From NCBI GenBank assembly GCA_024683935.1, contig JAIKXV010000063.1, forward strand, positions 1-30,190: DNA of 30,190 nt, written 5' to 3'. The DNA comes from Lachnospiraceae bacterium (GTDB taxonomy: Bacteria; Bacillota_A; Clostridia; Lachnospirales; Lachnospiraceae). The notes below the pieces were generated by a model that did no database searches, was not told where the DNA came from, and worked only from the letters and a program-made list of their open reading frames with translations. A program made the translations under genes and the position numbers. Below, piece after piece: positions 23,979 through 30,190 of the stretch (position 1 is its first letter; the number at the start of each line of letters is the position of its first letter).

Positions 23979-24721
23979 CAGTTATGGGAATAGTGCTCCT
24001 CATTGTGGGAGCACTGCTTTTTATCGCAAGCTTTATAATACCGGATGACAGAAGCAACAGCAGTAAATCTTCAAAGGCCATGGGCCTGAAGCTGGACCGC
24101 ATGATAGACGAGCGTGTGGAGCAGGTTAAGGGCCGGCTTTCCGATGTTGCGGTAGCAGCCAGAGAGGAAGAGGAGCTAAGGGCGAAGAGGGAGCTGGAGA
24201 GGCTTACCAATGAAAAGATCATGGCCATAGAGGATTACAGCAAGGTGGTAATGGATGAGATAGAAAAGAACCACCAGGAGGTAATGTTCCTCTATGACAT
24301 GCTGGATAATAAGAGTTCTGACCTGAAAAATACCCTTCGGAAAGCGGATGCAGTAAAGAAGGAGACGGAAAGCGTATTTAGGGAAGGAGAGGATGAGGAC
24401 AGTACCGCTCCGATAAAGGAACTTCTGTACAGCGATGAAAAGGAAAAATCGGTATCCGGAATGGACAGGCTGAAAAGCGCCATAGCAGGACTTGGAGGCG
24501 GTGGTGAGGATATCGTATCTGAGAGGCCCGCATCAGACATCATGCCGGAGGCCCCTGCGGAACCCGGGGCGGCTGAAGACAGTGAGATGTCCAGGAATGA
24601 CCGTGTTCTGGAGCTGAAAAAGAGCGGAATGGACAACGTTGATATAGCAAAGACCCTGAATATCGGCGTCGGTGAGGTGAATCTCATAACGGACCTTTTC
24701 AGTAATGAAAAGGCAGAGTAA
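23975..24721 (+). CDS. Membrane-anchored coiled-coil protein, DUF6115-like, probable SwrB counterpart
   Basis: 248 residues. One N-terminal membrane helix (about residues 2-23, GIVLLIVGALLFIASFII) is followed by a charged coiled-coil region (about 35-135, rich in Glu, Lys and Arg). An acidic, Pro/Ala/Gly-rich linker comes next (about 140-205). A compact C-terminal helical motif, NDRVLELKKSGMDNVDIAKT then LNIGVGEVNLITDLF, looks like a helix-turn-helix. This architecture and placement shortly after the flagellar sigma gene match SwrB of B. subtilis, a membrane protein that promotes flagellar basal body maturation. Sequence identity is not obvious by eye, so homology is inferred. It overlaps the preceding gene (ATGA). 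Confidence 0.75.
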   Translation: MTVMGIVLLIVGALLFIASFIIPDDRSNSSKSSKAMGLKLDRMIDERVEQVKGRLSDVAVAAREEEELRAKRELERLTNEKIMAIEDYSKVVMDEIEKNHQEVMFLYDMLDNKSSDLKNTLRKADAVKKETESVFREGEDEDSTAPIKELLYSDEKEKSVSGMDRLKSAIAGLGGGGEDIVSERPASDIMPEAPAEPGAAEDSEMSRNDRVLELKKSGMDNVDIAKTLNIGVGEVNLITDLFSNEKAE

Positions 24722-24746
24722 CGGATAAGGAAAGGACAGGCTTTTA

Positions 24747-25508
24747 ATGAGTCTCAGATCATATTTGAGGGGAGGGGGTCTCGGGATCCTGATAGCTGCC
24801 CTCGTGCTTACTTTTTCGGGCACGGAAAAAACAAAGGCAATGACCGATGAAGAGGTCAAGGCAAGAGCCCTTGAGCTCGGCATGACGGAGGGAAGTACGG
24901 TTCTTTCCGAAGCCTATACGGTGGCGGAAGCACCGGAGGTCACGGGAGAAGCTTCCTCTGAAGAGGAGATAACCGAGATCGTAGATACAGGCGGTGCATT
25001 GACCAACAGGCCTGCGGAGGAACTGCCGCAGGAGACGCCTTCCGAAGAACAGTCTTCAGAAACGGCATCAACCGAAGCGGCATCGACAGAAACAGCATCA
25101 ACCGAAGCAGCAGCGGAGGAAAGCTCATCAGAGGCGGCATCGGATGCCTCGGCAGATATCATCGAAGAATCCCTGAAGGGGCAGCAGACCACCAGCCTGA
25201 CATCGGATCTTACCGGAGAAGACAAGACCAAGTCGGAGCTTCTTGCGGATGCGGTGGAGACGGAGGCAGAAAGCGCTTCACCGGTTACCGATTCATCCTC
25301 GGGCTTTATTTCCATCCATATTAACGGAGGCTCAACCTCCACGGCAGTGGCCAAGGTTCTGGAAAATGCCGGCGCAGTATCGGATGCGGCGGAATTTGAC
25401 CGTTTTCTCTGTGCCAACGGCTATGACAGGAGACTTTCCACAGGCGATTTCCGAATCCCGGCTGGGGCTGGAGATGAGGAGATAGCCCGTATTTTGATGA
25501 AAAAATAA
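24747..25508 (+). CDS. MltG/YceG-like protein lacking the catalytic domain
   Basis: 253 residues. An N-terminal hydrophobic segment (about residues 11-24, LGILIAALVLTFSG) acts as signal or anchor and is followed by TDEEVKARALELGM. Then comes a long low-complexity Glu/Ser/Ala/Thr region (about 60-170) with pentapeptide repeats of the ASTE type encoded at 25062-25106. The C-terminus (about 185-253, from SIHINGGSTSTAVAKVLENA to DEEIARILMKK) resembles the LysM-like N-terminal subdomain of the lytic transglycosylase MltG. The transglycosylase domain is absent, so enzyme activity is not expected. The ATG at 24747 follows AAGGAAAGGA. It may bind cell wall near the flagellum; that is inference. Confidence 0.7.
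   Translation: MSLRSYLRGGGLGILIAALVLTFSGTEKTKAMTDEEVKARALELGMTEGSTVLSEAYTVAEAPEVTGEASSEEEITEIVDTGGALTNRPAEELPQETPSEEQSSETASTEAASTETASTEAAAEESSSEAASDASADIIEESLKGQQTTSLTSDLTGEDKTKSELLADAVETEAESASPVTDSSSGFISIHINGGSTSTAVAKVLENAGAVSDAAEFDRFLCANGYDRRLSTGDFRIPAGAGDEEIARILMKK
25062..25106 (+). repeat. Three 15-base in-frame repeats (pentapeptide TASTE/AASTE)
   Basis: Units at 25062-25076, 25077-25091 and 25092-25106 encode TASTE, AASTE and TASTE; a fourth, degenerate unit follows. They lie in the low-complexity extracytoplasmic linker of the MltG-like protein and could vary in copy number between strains. Confidence 0.75.
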
Positions 25509-25529
25509 TAAATCAGGAAGGAAACATTA

Positions 25530-26051
25530 ATGAAAGTAATATCATCATTTCCCTGTTTGGGGAAGACCACCATCTGTAACCTGAACAAGGAAAGATGCTT
25601 TGACAGGCAGTTCGATATCAGAAGGTCCGTGCAGAGCATGGGACAGATCGAATGCCTGAAATTCTTTGATGCATGCGCAGATATGATACTGCTGCAGTAC
25701 AAAGTCGATGCTTATGAGATAATGTTCATTGACAATGATGACAGGCTGATAAAGAGGGTGGCAAATGACCCTGCCATCAAGAAAGATATGGTTCTGGTGT
25801 TCCCGAATGTGAATGACAGGAACATAATGGAAGAGTATGTGATAAGGACCTCGGGCTTTTACGGGGCAGCCTGGGTAAATAAAAATCTGAAAAGCGAGCT
25901 GGACGCCCTTCCGGCCAGAATAAAGTCCTTCATTGATGAGGGCTATGACGTACGGCTGACAAATCTGTCGCAGAAGTATATTCATGAAGTCATGAATCTT
26001 CCCGTGGGATTCATCACTCCGGGTGATGAAGACAGAAACAGCATATTCTAA
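25530..26051 (+). CDS. P-loop-like protein of unknown function
   Basis: 173 residues, no named family recognised. It begins MKVISSFPCLGKTTICNLN. The segment SFPCLGKT resembles a Walker A motif with Ser in place of the first Gly. A following acidic stretch (YEIMFIDNDDRLIKRV) and VLVFPNVNDRNIMEEYVIR are laid out like those of small phage-type nucleotide kinases that start with FPGxGKT, as I remember them. No membrane helix or signal peptide. AGGAAGG before ATG 25530 is the ribosome binding site. It is the last gene before the metabolic gene and may be the last of the motility operon. Kinase activity is a guess from the motif only. Confidence 0.7.
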   Translation: MKVISSFPCLGKTTICNLNKERCFDRQFDIRRSVQSMGQIECLKFFDACADMILLQYKVDAYEIMFIDNDDRLIKRVANDPAIKKDMVLVFPNVNDRNIMEEYVIRTSGFYGAAWVNKNLKSELDALPARIKSFIDEGYDVRLTNLSQKYIHEVMNLPVGFITPGDEDRNSIF

Positions 26052-26117
26052 AGGTATGACCGGATCAAACTAACGTCGTTTTGAGCGAAGAATCTAATAT
26101 CATAGGAGGAACAACAA

Positions 26118-27461
26118 ATGGGCTTTGAAGAACTGTATGCAAAGAAACTGGTAAGCGCCGAGAAAGCCGCTGAAGCAGTAAAGAGCGGAGACTGGGTGGA
26201 TTACGGCTGGACCACCGGCACCCCGGTAAAGGTGGATGCGGCACTGGCCAAAAGGCTTCCGGAGCTTGAAAACGTGAATTTCCGCGGCGGCATACTTATG
26301 TGGGAGCCGGAGATCTTTAAGATCGAAGAGCCGGAGAAGCATATTACCTGGAACAGCTGGCATATGAGCGGCGTTGAGAGGAAGGCCATTGCAAAGGGCT
26401 TCGGTTTCTACTGCCCCTTACGTTACAGCGAGCTGCCGAGACTTTATTTAGAGAATGAGGATGAGCTGGATGTGGCTATTTTCCAGGCAGCTCCGATGGA
26501 TAACCACGGTTTCTTCAATTTCGGACCTAACTGCAGCCATATGGAAGCAGTATGCAAAAGGGCGAAGAAAATAATCGTGGAAGTAAATAAGAATATGCCG
26601 GTATGCTTAAGCAGTTCCGTAAATGCCGTGCATATCAATGATGTGGATATGATAGTCGAGGGTGACAATCCTCCTATCGGTGAAATGCCTGCCGGCGGCG
26701 AACCCACTGAAGTGGATATAAAGGTTGCAAACCTCGTTGTTCCCCAGATCCCGAACGGCGCCTGCCTGCAGCTCGGTATCGGTTCAATGCCGAATACAAT
26801 AGGAAGTTTTATAGCAAAGAGCGATCTGAAGGATCTCGGAGTACATACGGAGATGTATGTGGATGCCTTCGTTGACATAGCTGCAGCCGGAAAGATAAAC
26901 GGCAGCAAGAAGAACCATGGACGGGGAAAGCAGGTATATGCTTTCGGAGCCGGCACCAAGAAGCTTTACGATTATCTGGATAATAACCCGGAATGTCTCG
27001 CAGCCAGTGTTGACTATGTAAATGACATAGATTCCGTAAGCGCCCTTGATAATTTTATTTCCATAAACAATGCAGTGGATGTGGATCTCTTCGGACAGGT
27101 GAACGCCGAGAGCGCAGGAACAAAGCACATCTCCGGAGCGGGCGGACAGCTGGACTTCGTTCTCGGAGCATACAGGAGTAAGGGCGGAAAGAGCTTTATC
27201 TGCTGCTCATCCACCTTTAAGAAGAAGGACGGTACAGTAGAAAGCCGTATCAGGCCTACTCTCGCAGAGGGCAGCATAGTGACCGACACCAGAGCCAATA
27301 TCCACTATCTCGTAACGGAATACGGCTCAGTAAACCTTAAGGGCACAACAATGTGGGAAAGAGCCGAAAAGATCATCAGTGTCGCCCACCCCGACTTCCG
27401 CGATGACCTCATCGCCGCCGCCGAGAAGATGAGCATCTGGCGCAGAAGCAATAAGAGATAA
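26118..27461 (+). CDS. but: Butyryl-CoA:acetate CoA-transferase (acetyl-CoA hydrolase/transferase family)
   Basis: Transfers CoA from butyryl-CoA to acetate, the last step of butyrate formation in many gut Firmicutes. 447 residues, the expected length. Sequence agrees closely with my recollection of the Roseburia-type enzyme over its whole length: [18 protein letters not shown], then [25 protein letters not shown] and [29 protein letters not shown] contains the likely catalytic Glu245, followed by [20 protein letters not shown] and a final MSIWRRSN. Related 4-hydroxybutyrate CoA-transferases share the fold, so substrate is likely but not proven. AGGAGG at 26104-26109 gives an ideal ribosome binding site. 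No clear promoter was found in the 66 bases upstream. A strong terminator follows. Confidence 0.9.
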   Translation: MGFEELYAKKLVSAEKAAEAVKSGDWVDYGWTTGTPVKVDAALAKRLPELENVNFRGGILMWEPEIFKIEEPEKHITWNSWHMSGVERKAIAKGFGFYCPLRYSELPRLYLENEDELDVAIFQAAPMDNHGFFNFGPNCSHMEAVCKRAKKIIVEVNKNMPVCLSSSVNAVHINDVDMIVEGDNPPIGEMPAGGEPTEVDIKVANLVVPQIPNGACLQLGIGSMPNTIGSFIAKSDLKDLGVHTEMYVDAFVDIAAAGKINGSKKNHGRGKQVYAFGAGTKKLYDYLDNNPECLAASVDYVNDIDSVSALDNFISINNAVDVDLFGQVNAESAGTKHISGAGGQLDFVLGAYRSKGGKSFICCSSTFKKKDGTVESRIRPTLAEGSIVTDTRANIHYLVTEYGSVNLKGTTMWERAEKIISVAHPDFRDDLIAAAEKMSIWRRSNKR

Positions 27462-27468
27462 AAAAATA

Positions 27469-27497
27469 TTGCATAGTTTAGATGGTTATGCTATATT
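27469..27497 (+). promoter_or_regulatory. Candidate promoter for rpsB-tsf, overlapping the upstream terminator
   Basis: TTGCAT at 27469-27474, 17-base spacer, TATATT at 27492-27497 with TGC just before it (extended -10). Transcription would begin near 27504, inside the left arm of the terminator at 27500-27535. It is the best housekeeping-type promoter seen between the CoA-transferase gene and rpsB. Confidence 0.5.
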
Positions 27498-27499
27498 AG

Positions 27500-27535
27500 A
27501 CAGCGTGTGACTAATGTGATCACACGCTGTTTTTA
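27500..27535 (+). terminator. Intrinsic terminator after the CoA-transferase gene
   Basis: ACAGCGTGTGA at 27500-27510 and TCACACGCTGT at 27520-27530 form a perfect 11-bp stem with a 9-base loop, followed by a T run that continues to 27534. It separates the metabolic gene from the translation operon. Confidence 0.85.
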
Positions 27536-27691
27536 ACTAATCAGACAGCCTGACCAGTGAATGGTGTCTTCCCGGAAAATGTCATTCTTAGTGAAGTTAA
27601 GAAATCTAAGAATGTATGGACGGAGGATAGTTCAGAGGGATGATGGTTGTCGAAGATGCGGGGTCACCCGTTCAACCAAAGGAGGAAAGAA
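27536..27691 (+). promoter_or_regulatory. Structured leader of rpsB
   Basis: About 155 bases with no reading frame of note. CATTCTTAG at 27583-27591 pairs perfectly with CTAAGAATG at 27606-27614. Nearer the gene, GGTTG around 27645 can pair with CAACC around 27673, enclosing CGGG, loop GTCA, CCCG. This second structure ends just before the ribosome binding site AAAGGAGG (27678-27685). Ribosomal protein operons are often controlled by the product binding its own leader; S2 leaders are known in other bacteria. Whether this one binds S2 is inference. Confidence 0.5.
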
Positions 27692-28438
27692 ATGAGTGTA
27701 ATTTCAATGAAGCAGCTTCTGGAAGCAGGCGTGCACTTCGGACACCAGACCAGAAGATGGAACCCCAAGATGGCCAAGTACATCTACACAGAGAGAAACG
27801 GTATCCATATCGTTGATCTTCAGAAGTCAGTAGGTAAGGTGGACGAGGCTTATAATGCGATCGGAGATATCGTTGCCGACGGCGGTACCGTACTTTTCGT
27901 AGGTACCAAGAAGCAGGCAATGGACGCCGTTAAGGATGAGGCAACACGCTGCGGCATGTACTATGTAAATGAGAGATGGCTCGGCGGAATGCTCACCAAT
28001 TTCAAGACCATCCAGTCCAGGATAAAGAGGCTCAAGGAGATCGAGCAGATGAGCCAGGACGGCACCTTCGATGTACTGCCGAAGAAGGAAGTAGCCCTTC
28101 TCCAGAAGGAGTGGGATAAGCTCGAGAGAAATCTCGGCGGTATCAAGGAGATGAGAAAGGTTCCTGACTGCATCTTCGTAGTAGATCCCAAAAAGGAGCA
28201 TATCTGCGTACAGGAGGCTCATTCACTGGGCATCACCCTTGTGGGAATCTGTGATACCAACTGCGATCCTGATGAACTTGATTATGTAATACCCGGAAAT
28301 GATGACGCCATCAGAGCGGTTAAGCTTATCGTTTCAAAGATGGCTGATGCTGTTATAGAGGCAAATCAGGGTGAAGAAGCGGCTGAAGTACCTGAAGAGG
28401 CAGAGTCAGCTGAGGCAGATGCAGAAGCAGCAGAATAA
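27692..28438 (+). CDS. rpsB: 30S ribosomal protein S2
   Basis: Structural protein of the small ribosomal subunit. 248 residues from ATG 27692, which is preceded by AAAGGAGG at the right distance; an upstream in-frame start at 27647 would lie in the leader and add residues without family support. Typical S2 sequence: [20 protein letters not shown], then [33 protein letters not shown] and [20 protein letters not shown]. The last 25 residues are an acidic Glu/Ala tail, common in Firmicutes S2. tsf follows after 46 bases, the usual pair. Confidence 0.97.
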   Translation: MSVISMKQLLEAGVHFGHQTRRWNPKMAKYIYTERNGIHIVDLQKSVGKVDEAYNAIGDIVADGGTVLFVGTKKQAMDAVKDEATRCGMYYVNERWLGGMLTNFKTIQSRIKRLKEIEQMSQDGTFDVLPKKEVALLQKEWDKLERNLGGIKEMRKVPDCIFVVDPKKEHICVQEAHSLGITLVGICDTNCDPDELDYVIPGNDDAIRAVKLIVSKMADAVIEANQGEEAAEVPEEAESAEADAEAAE

Positions 28439-28484
28439 ATACGGATTTAAGCAGACATAAGGTTTTGATATAAGGAGTAATTAA

Positions 28485-29609
28485 ATGGCTATTACAGCAA
28501 AACAGGTTAAAGATTTAAGAGAGATGACCGGTGCAGGAATGATGGACTGCAAGAAGGCTCTCGCAGAGACAGACGGCGATATGGACAAGGCTGTGGAGTT
28601 CCTTCGTGAAAAGGGACTTGCAGGAGCACAGAAGAAGGCAGGACGTACAGCTATAGAAGGTCTTTCAGTAACCGCTGTATCCGATGATGCCAAGAAGGCC
28701 GCTGTTGTAGAAGTAAACTGCGAGACCGACTTTGCTGCCGGCTCAGATCCTTTCAAGGAGTTCGTAAATAATGTTGCGGCTCAGGCACTTGATTCAAGCG
28801 CAGCTGATGTGGATGCACTTCTTGCCGAGAAGTGGATCAAGGATCCTTCAGAAACAGTAGCTGATGAAGTTGCTATCCAGATCGGACAGAAGATCAGGGA
28901 GAACATAAAGATCCGTCGTTTCGCAAAGCTCGAGGAGCAGAACGGTTTCGTTGCCGCATATATCCACGGCGGCGGAAAGATCGGCGTTCTTATTGATGTA
29001 GAGACAGACGTTGTAAATGACGCTGTAAAGGAAATGGGTAAAAATGTAGCAATGCAGGTAGCAGCTATGAATCCCCAGTACATCAGCCAGAATGATATCT
29101 CTGATGACGAGAAGGCTCATATAAAGAGTCTTACTGTTGACAGCGCATTAAATGATCCCGCATCACTTCCCAAGCCTATTCTCAATAAGCTTATTGATAA
29201 GGCTGTAAGCGAAAAGCTTTGGAGCGATGAGGATATCGCAATTTATGAAGAGAAGAAGAGCAACATGAACTATCTCTTCAACTTCCTTTCAAAGGAAGCA
29301 GCTGCAAAGCTTTCAGAGCTTGCACTCGCTGCAAAGGCTGAGATCTCAGAGGAAAAGGTATTCGCAGGACTCGTTCAGGGACGTGTTTCCAAGCAGTACA
29401 AGGATATCTGCCTTACAGACCAGATATATGTAAAGGCTGATGACGGAAAGCAGTCCGTACAGAAATATATCGACGAGGTTGCAAAGGCTAACAGTGCAAA
29501 GATCACCATCAAAGGCATTGTTCGTTTCGAGACCGGCGAAGGAATGGAAAAGAAGGAAGAGGACTACGCAGCCGAGGTTGCAAAAGCCATGGCTGAAGCT
29601 TCCAAGTAA
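28485..29609 (+). CDS. tsf: Translation elongation factor Ts with internal extension
   Basis: Guanine nucleotide exchange factor for EF-Tu. 374 residues, clearly longer than the roughly 285-310 of most bacteria. The N-terminal UBA-like domain (ITAKQVKDLREMTGAGMMDC, KKALAETDGDMDKAVEFLR) and the exchange motif CETDFAAG are normal. The C-terminus is also normal (GRVSKQYKDICLTDQIYVK, then IVRFETGEGMEKKEEDYAAE). The extra length lies at about residues 206-285, between the two core subdomain halves, where a helical, Lys/Glu/Ala/Leu-rich segment replaces the usual short linker. AAGGAG at 28472-28477 precedes ATG 28485. The gene ends before a strong terminator. Confidence 0.96.
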   Translation: MAITAKQVKDLREMTGAGMMDCKKALAETDGDMDKAVEFLREKGLAGAQKKAGRTAIEGLSVTAVSDDAKKAAVVEVNCETDFAAGSDPFKEFVNNVAAQALDSSAADVDALLAEKWIKDPSETVADEVAIQIGQKIRENIKIRRFAKLEEQNGFVAAYIHGGGKIGVLIDVETDVVNDAVKEMGKNVAMQVAAMNPQYISQNDISDDEKAHIKSLTVDSALNDPASLPKPILNKLIDKAVSEKLWSDEDIAIYEEKKSNMNYLFNFLSKEAAAKLSELALAAKAEISEEKVFAGLVQGRVSKQYKDICLTDQIYVKADDGKQSVQKYIDEVAKANSAKITIKGIVRFETGEGMEKKEEDYAAEVAKAMAEASK

Positions 29610-29637
29610 TCAGACATTCATGATATAATAAAACAAG

Positions 29638-29670
29638 GCTCTCCGGAAAAACCAGCCGGAGAGCTTTTTT
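29638..29670 (+). terminator. Intrinsic terminator after tsf
   Basis: GCTCTCCGG at 29638-29646 pairs perfectly with CCGGAGAGC at 29656-29664 (loop of nine bases), followed by six T. The AAAAC run before the stem gives T-rich sequence on the other strand, so it may work in both directions. Confidence 0.92.
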
Positions 29671-29686
29671 AACAGAAAGGAGCAGG

Positions 29687-30055
29687 GTGGACTTTCACGG
29701 ATTCAATTTCCAGGCGGCAATATGCGAGGGAATAGTGGCAGCCCTTGTCCTGGGTCTCATCTCAAAAAAGAGACCGGGTCTCAGGCTTTGTTTTTTTGCC
29801 CTCTTTCTTGTATATGAGCTGGCCTCTGTCGTGGCCCGCTACAGCGGACAGGAGAACTCCACCTTCTTCTTTGCCCATCCCTACATAGCCTTTCTGATAA
29901 CCGATATTTCCGACTATTCAACCTACATCCGAGGCCTCCGTCCCGGCAGACCCGGCATGTTCGAAAAACTGATCCTCTGGCCCCTCGTCATCATCCCCAT
30001 CATCTCCGCCTTCATCATGACCACCGGCTGGCTCATCAAACTCTACATCCTCTGA
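29687..30055 (+). CDS. Small hydrophobic membrane protein of unknown function
   Basis: 122 residues, not recognised. Three to four hydrophobic segments: about residues 9-26 (AAICEGIVAALVLGLI), 33-50 (LCFFALFLVYELASVVA), a weaker one near 64-75, and 97-120 at the end (LWPLVIIPIISAFIMTTGWL). A polar part with Arg and Pro (RGLRPGRPGMFEK) lies before the last helix. It starts at GTG 29687, with AAAGGAG ending four bases upstream; spacing is short but acceptable. It lies 17 bases after the tsf terminator, so its transcription depends on read-through or an unseen promoter. Its codon choice changes near the end, with many C-ending codons. Confidence 0.6.
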   Translation: MDFHGFNFQAAICEGIVAALVLGLISKKRPGLRLCFFALFLVYELASVVARYSGQENSTFFFAHPYIAFLITDISDYSTYIRGLRPGRPGMFEKLILWPLVIIPIISAFIMTTGWLIKLYIL

Positions 30056-30190
30056 TGATTTTATAAGTCTATTACGCTGAGTTTCAAAAGTGTCATGGAT
30101 TATATCCTTACTGTTGCTTCGCAACCCCTCATGCGTATAACTACCCCCTCCCTCCCCACCAGTTTATTATGCGGGTTTTTCTTATCACAG
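30056..30190. other. Intergenic tail of the window
   Basis: No gene is seen. It holds a short perfect hairpin (GTTGC, TTC, GCAAC at 30113-30125), a pyrimidine-rich run at about 30140-30161, and GCGGGTTTTTC near the end that could be part of a weak terminator. No reliable promoter on either strand. Confidence 0.5.

Noticed and set aside
26064..26086. Weak inverted repeat between the P-loop-like gene and the CoA-transferase gene, considered as terminator
   Set aside because: Only five consecutive pairs, A+T-rich, and no T tract follows.
27647..27691. Upstream in-frame start for rpsB giving 15 extra residues
   Set aside because: The added residues come from the structured leader, and the strong AAAGGAGG sits just before ATG 27692, where the S2 family starts.
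1..30190. Search for a mobile element, CRISPR array, toxin-antitoxin pair or defence system
   Set aside because: No transposase, integrase, regularly spaced repeats or matching gene pairs were seen; all genes lie on one strand in a conserved order.

Overview
The window is one strand of a Gram-positive, peritrichous-type motility locus followed by a central-metabolism gene and a translation operon. It most resembles a butyrate-producing member of the Lachnospiraceae (Clostridia). The reasons are the Firmicutes fla/che gene order, FliY in place of FliN, CheC and CheD with no CheZ, strong AGGAGG-type ribosome binding sites, and a gene that closely matches my recollection of the butyryl-CoA:acetate CoA-transferase of gut butyrate producers. 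All supported genes lie on the + strand. No tRNA, rRNA, CRISPR array, transposase or integrase was seen.

Layout. 1-1569 is the 3' part of the hook gene flgE, whose middle has a different base composition from its flanks. 1567-1756 is a dense set of palindromes, including a 63-base tandem duplication whose hairpin arms co-vary. 1819-4307 carries flbD, motA, motB and fliL. 4334-12639 carries the switch and export genes fliM, fliY, cheY, fliO, fliP, fliQ, fliR, flhB and flhA. 12669-15671 carries flhF, flhG and a YcgR-like PilZ protein. 15693-20801 carries cheB, cheA, cheW, cheC and cheD. 20798-22026 is a two-helix membrane protein of unknown function and the flagellar sigma factor fliA. 22041-26051 is a tail of fapA and four poorly known genes: a small basic-ended protein, a membrane/coiled-coil protein that looks like a SwrB counterpart, an MltG-like protein without its catalytic domain, and a P-loop-like protein.

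From 26118 the content changes to a CoA-transferase ending in a strong terminator (27500-27535). A structured leader then precedes rpsB (ribosomal protein S2) and tsf (EF-Ts), which end in another terminator (29638-29670). A small membrane protein follows.

How it works together. FlgE forms the hook. FliO/P/Q/R with FlhA/FlhB form the export gate. FlhF/FlhG set flagellar placement or number. FliM/FliY form the switch driven by CheY-P. CheA/CheW signal to CheY and CheB. CheC and FliY both keep complete CheY-P phosphatase motifs, and CheD modifies receptors. MotA/MotB/FliL power rotation, and the PilZ protein is placed to let c-di-GMP act on the motor. FliA would drive late genes. Spacing is tight and several genes overlap by ATGA, so this is one long operon apart from possible internal processing or attenuation points before cheC and cheD.

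The most rewarding things to follow up are the co-varying palindromes after flgE, the composition mosaic in flgE, the methionine-rich tandem repeat in FliY, the little-known genes around and after fliA, and the rpsB leader, whose candidate promoter overlaps the upstream terminator.
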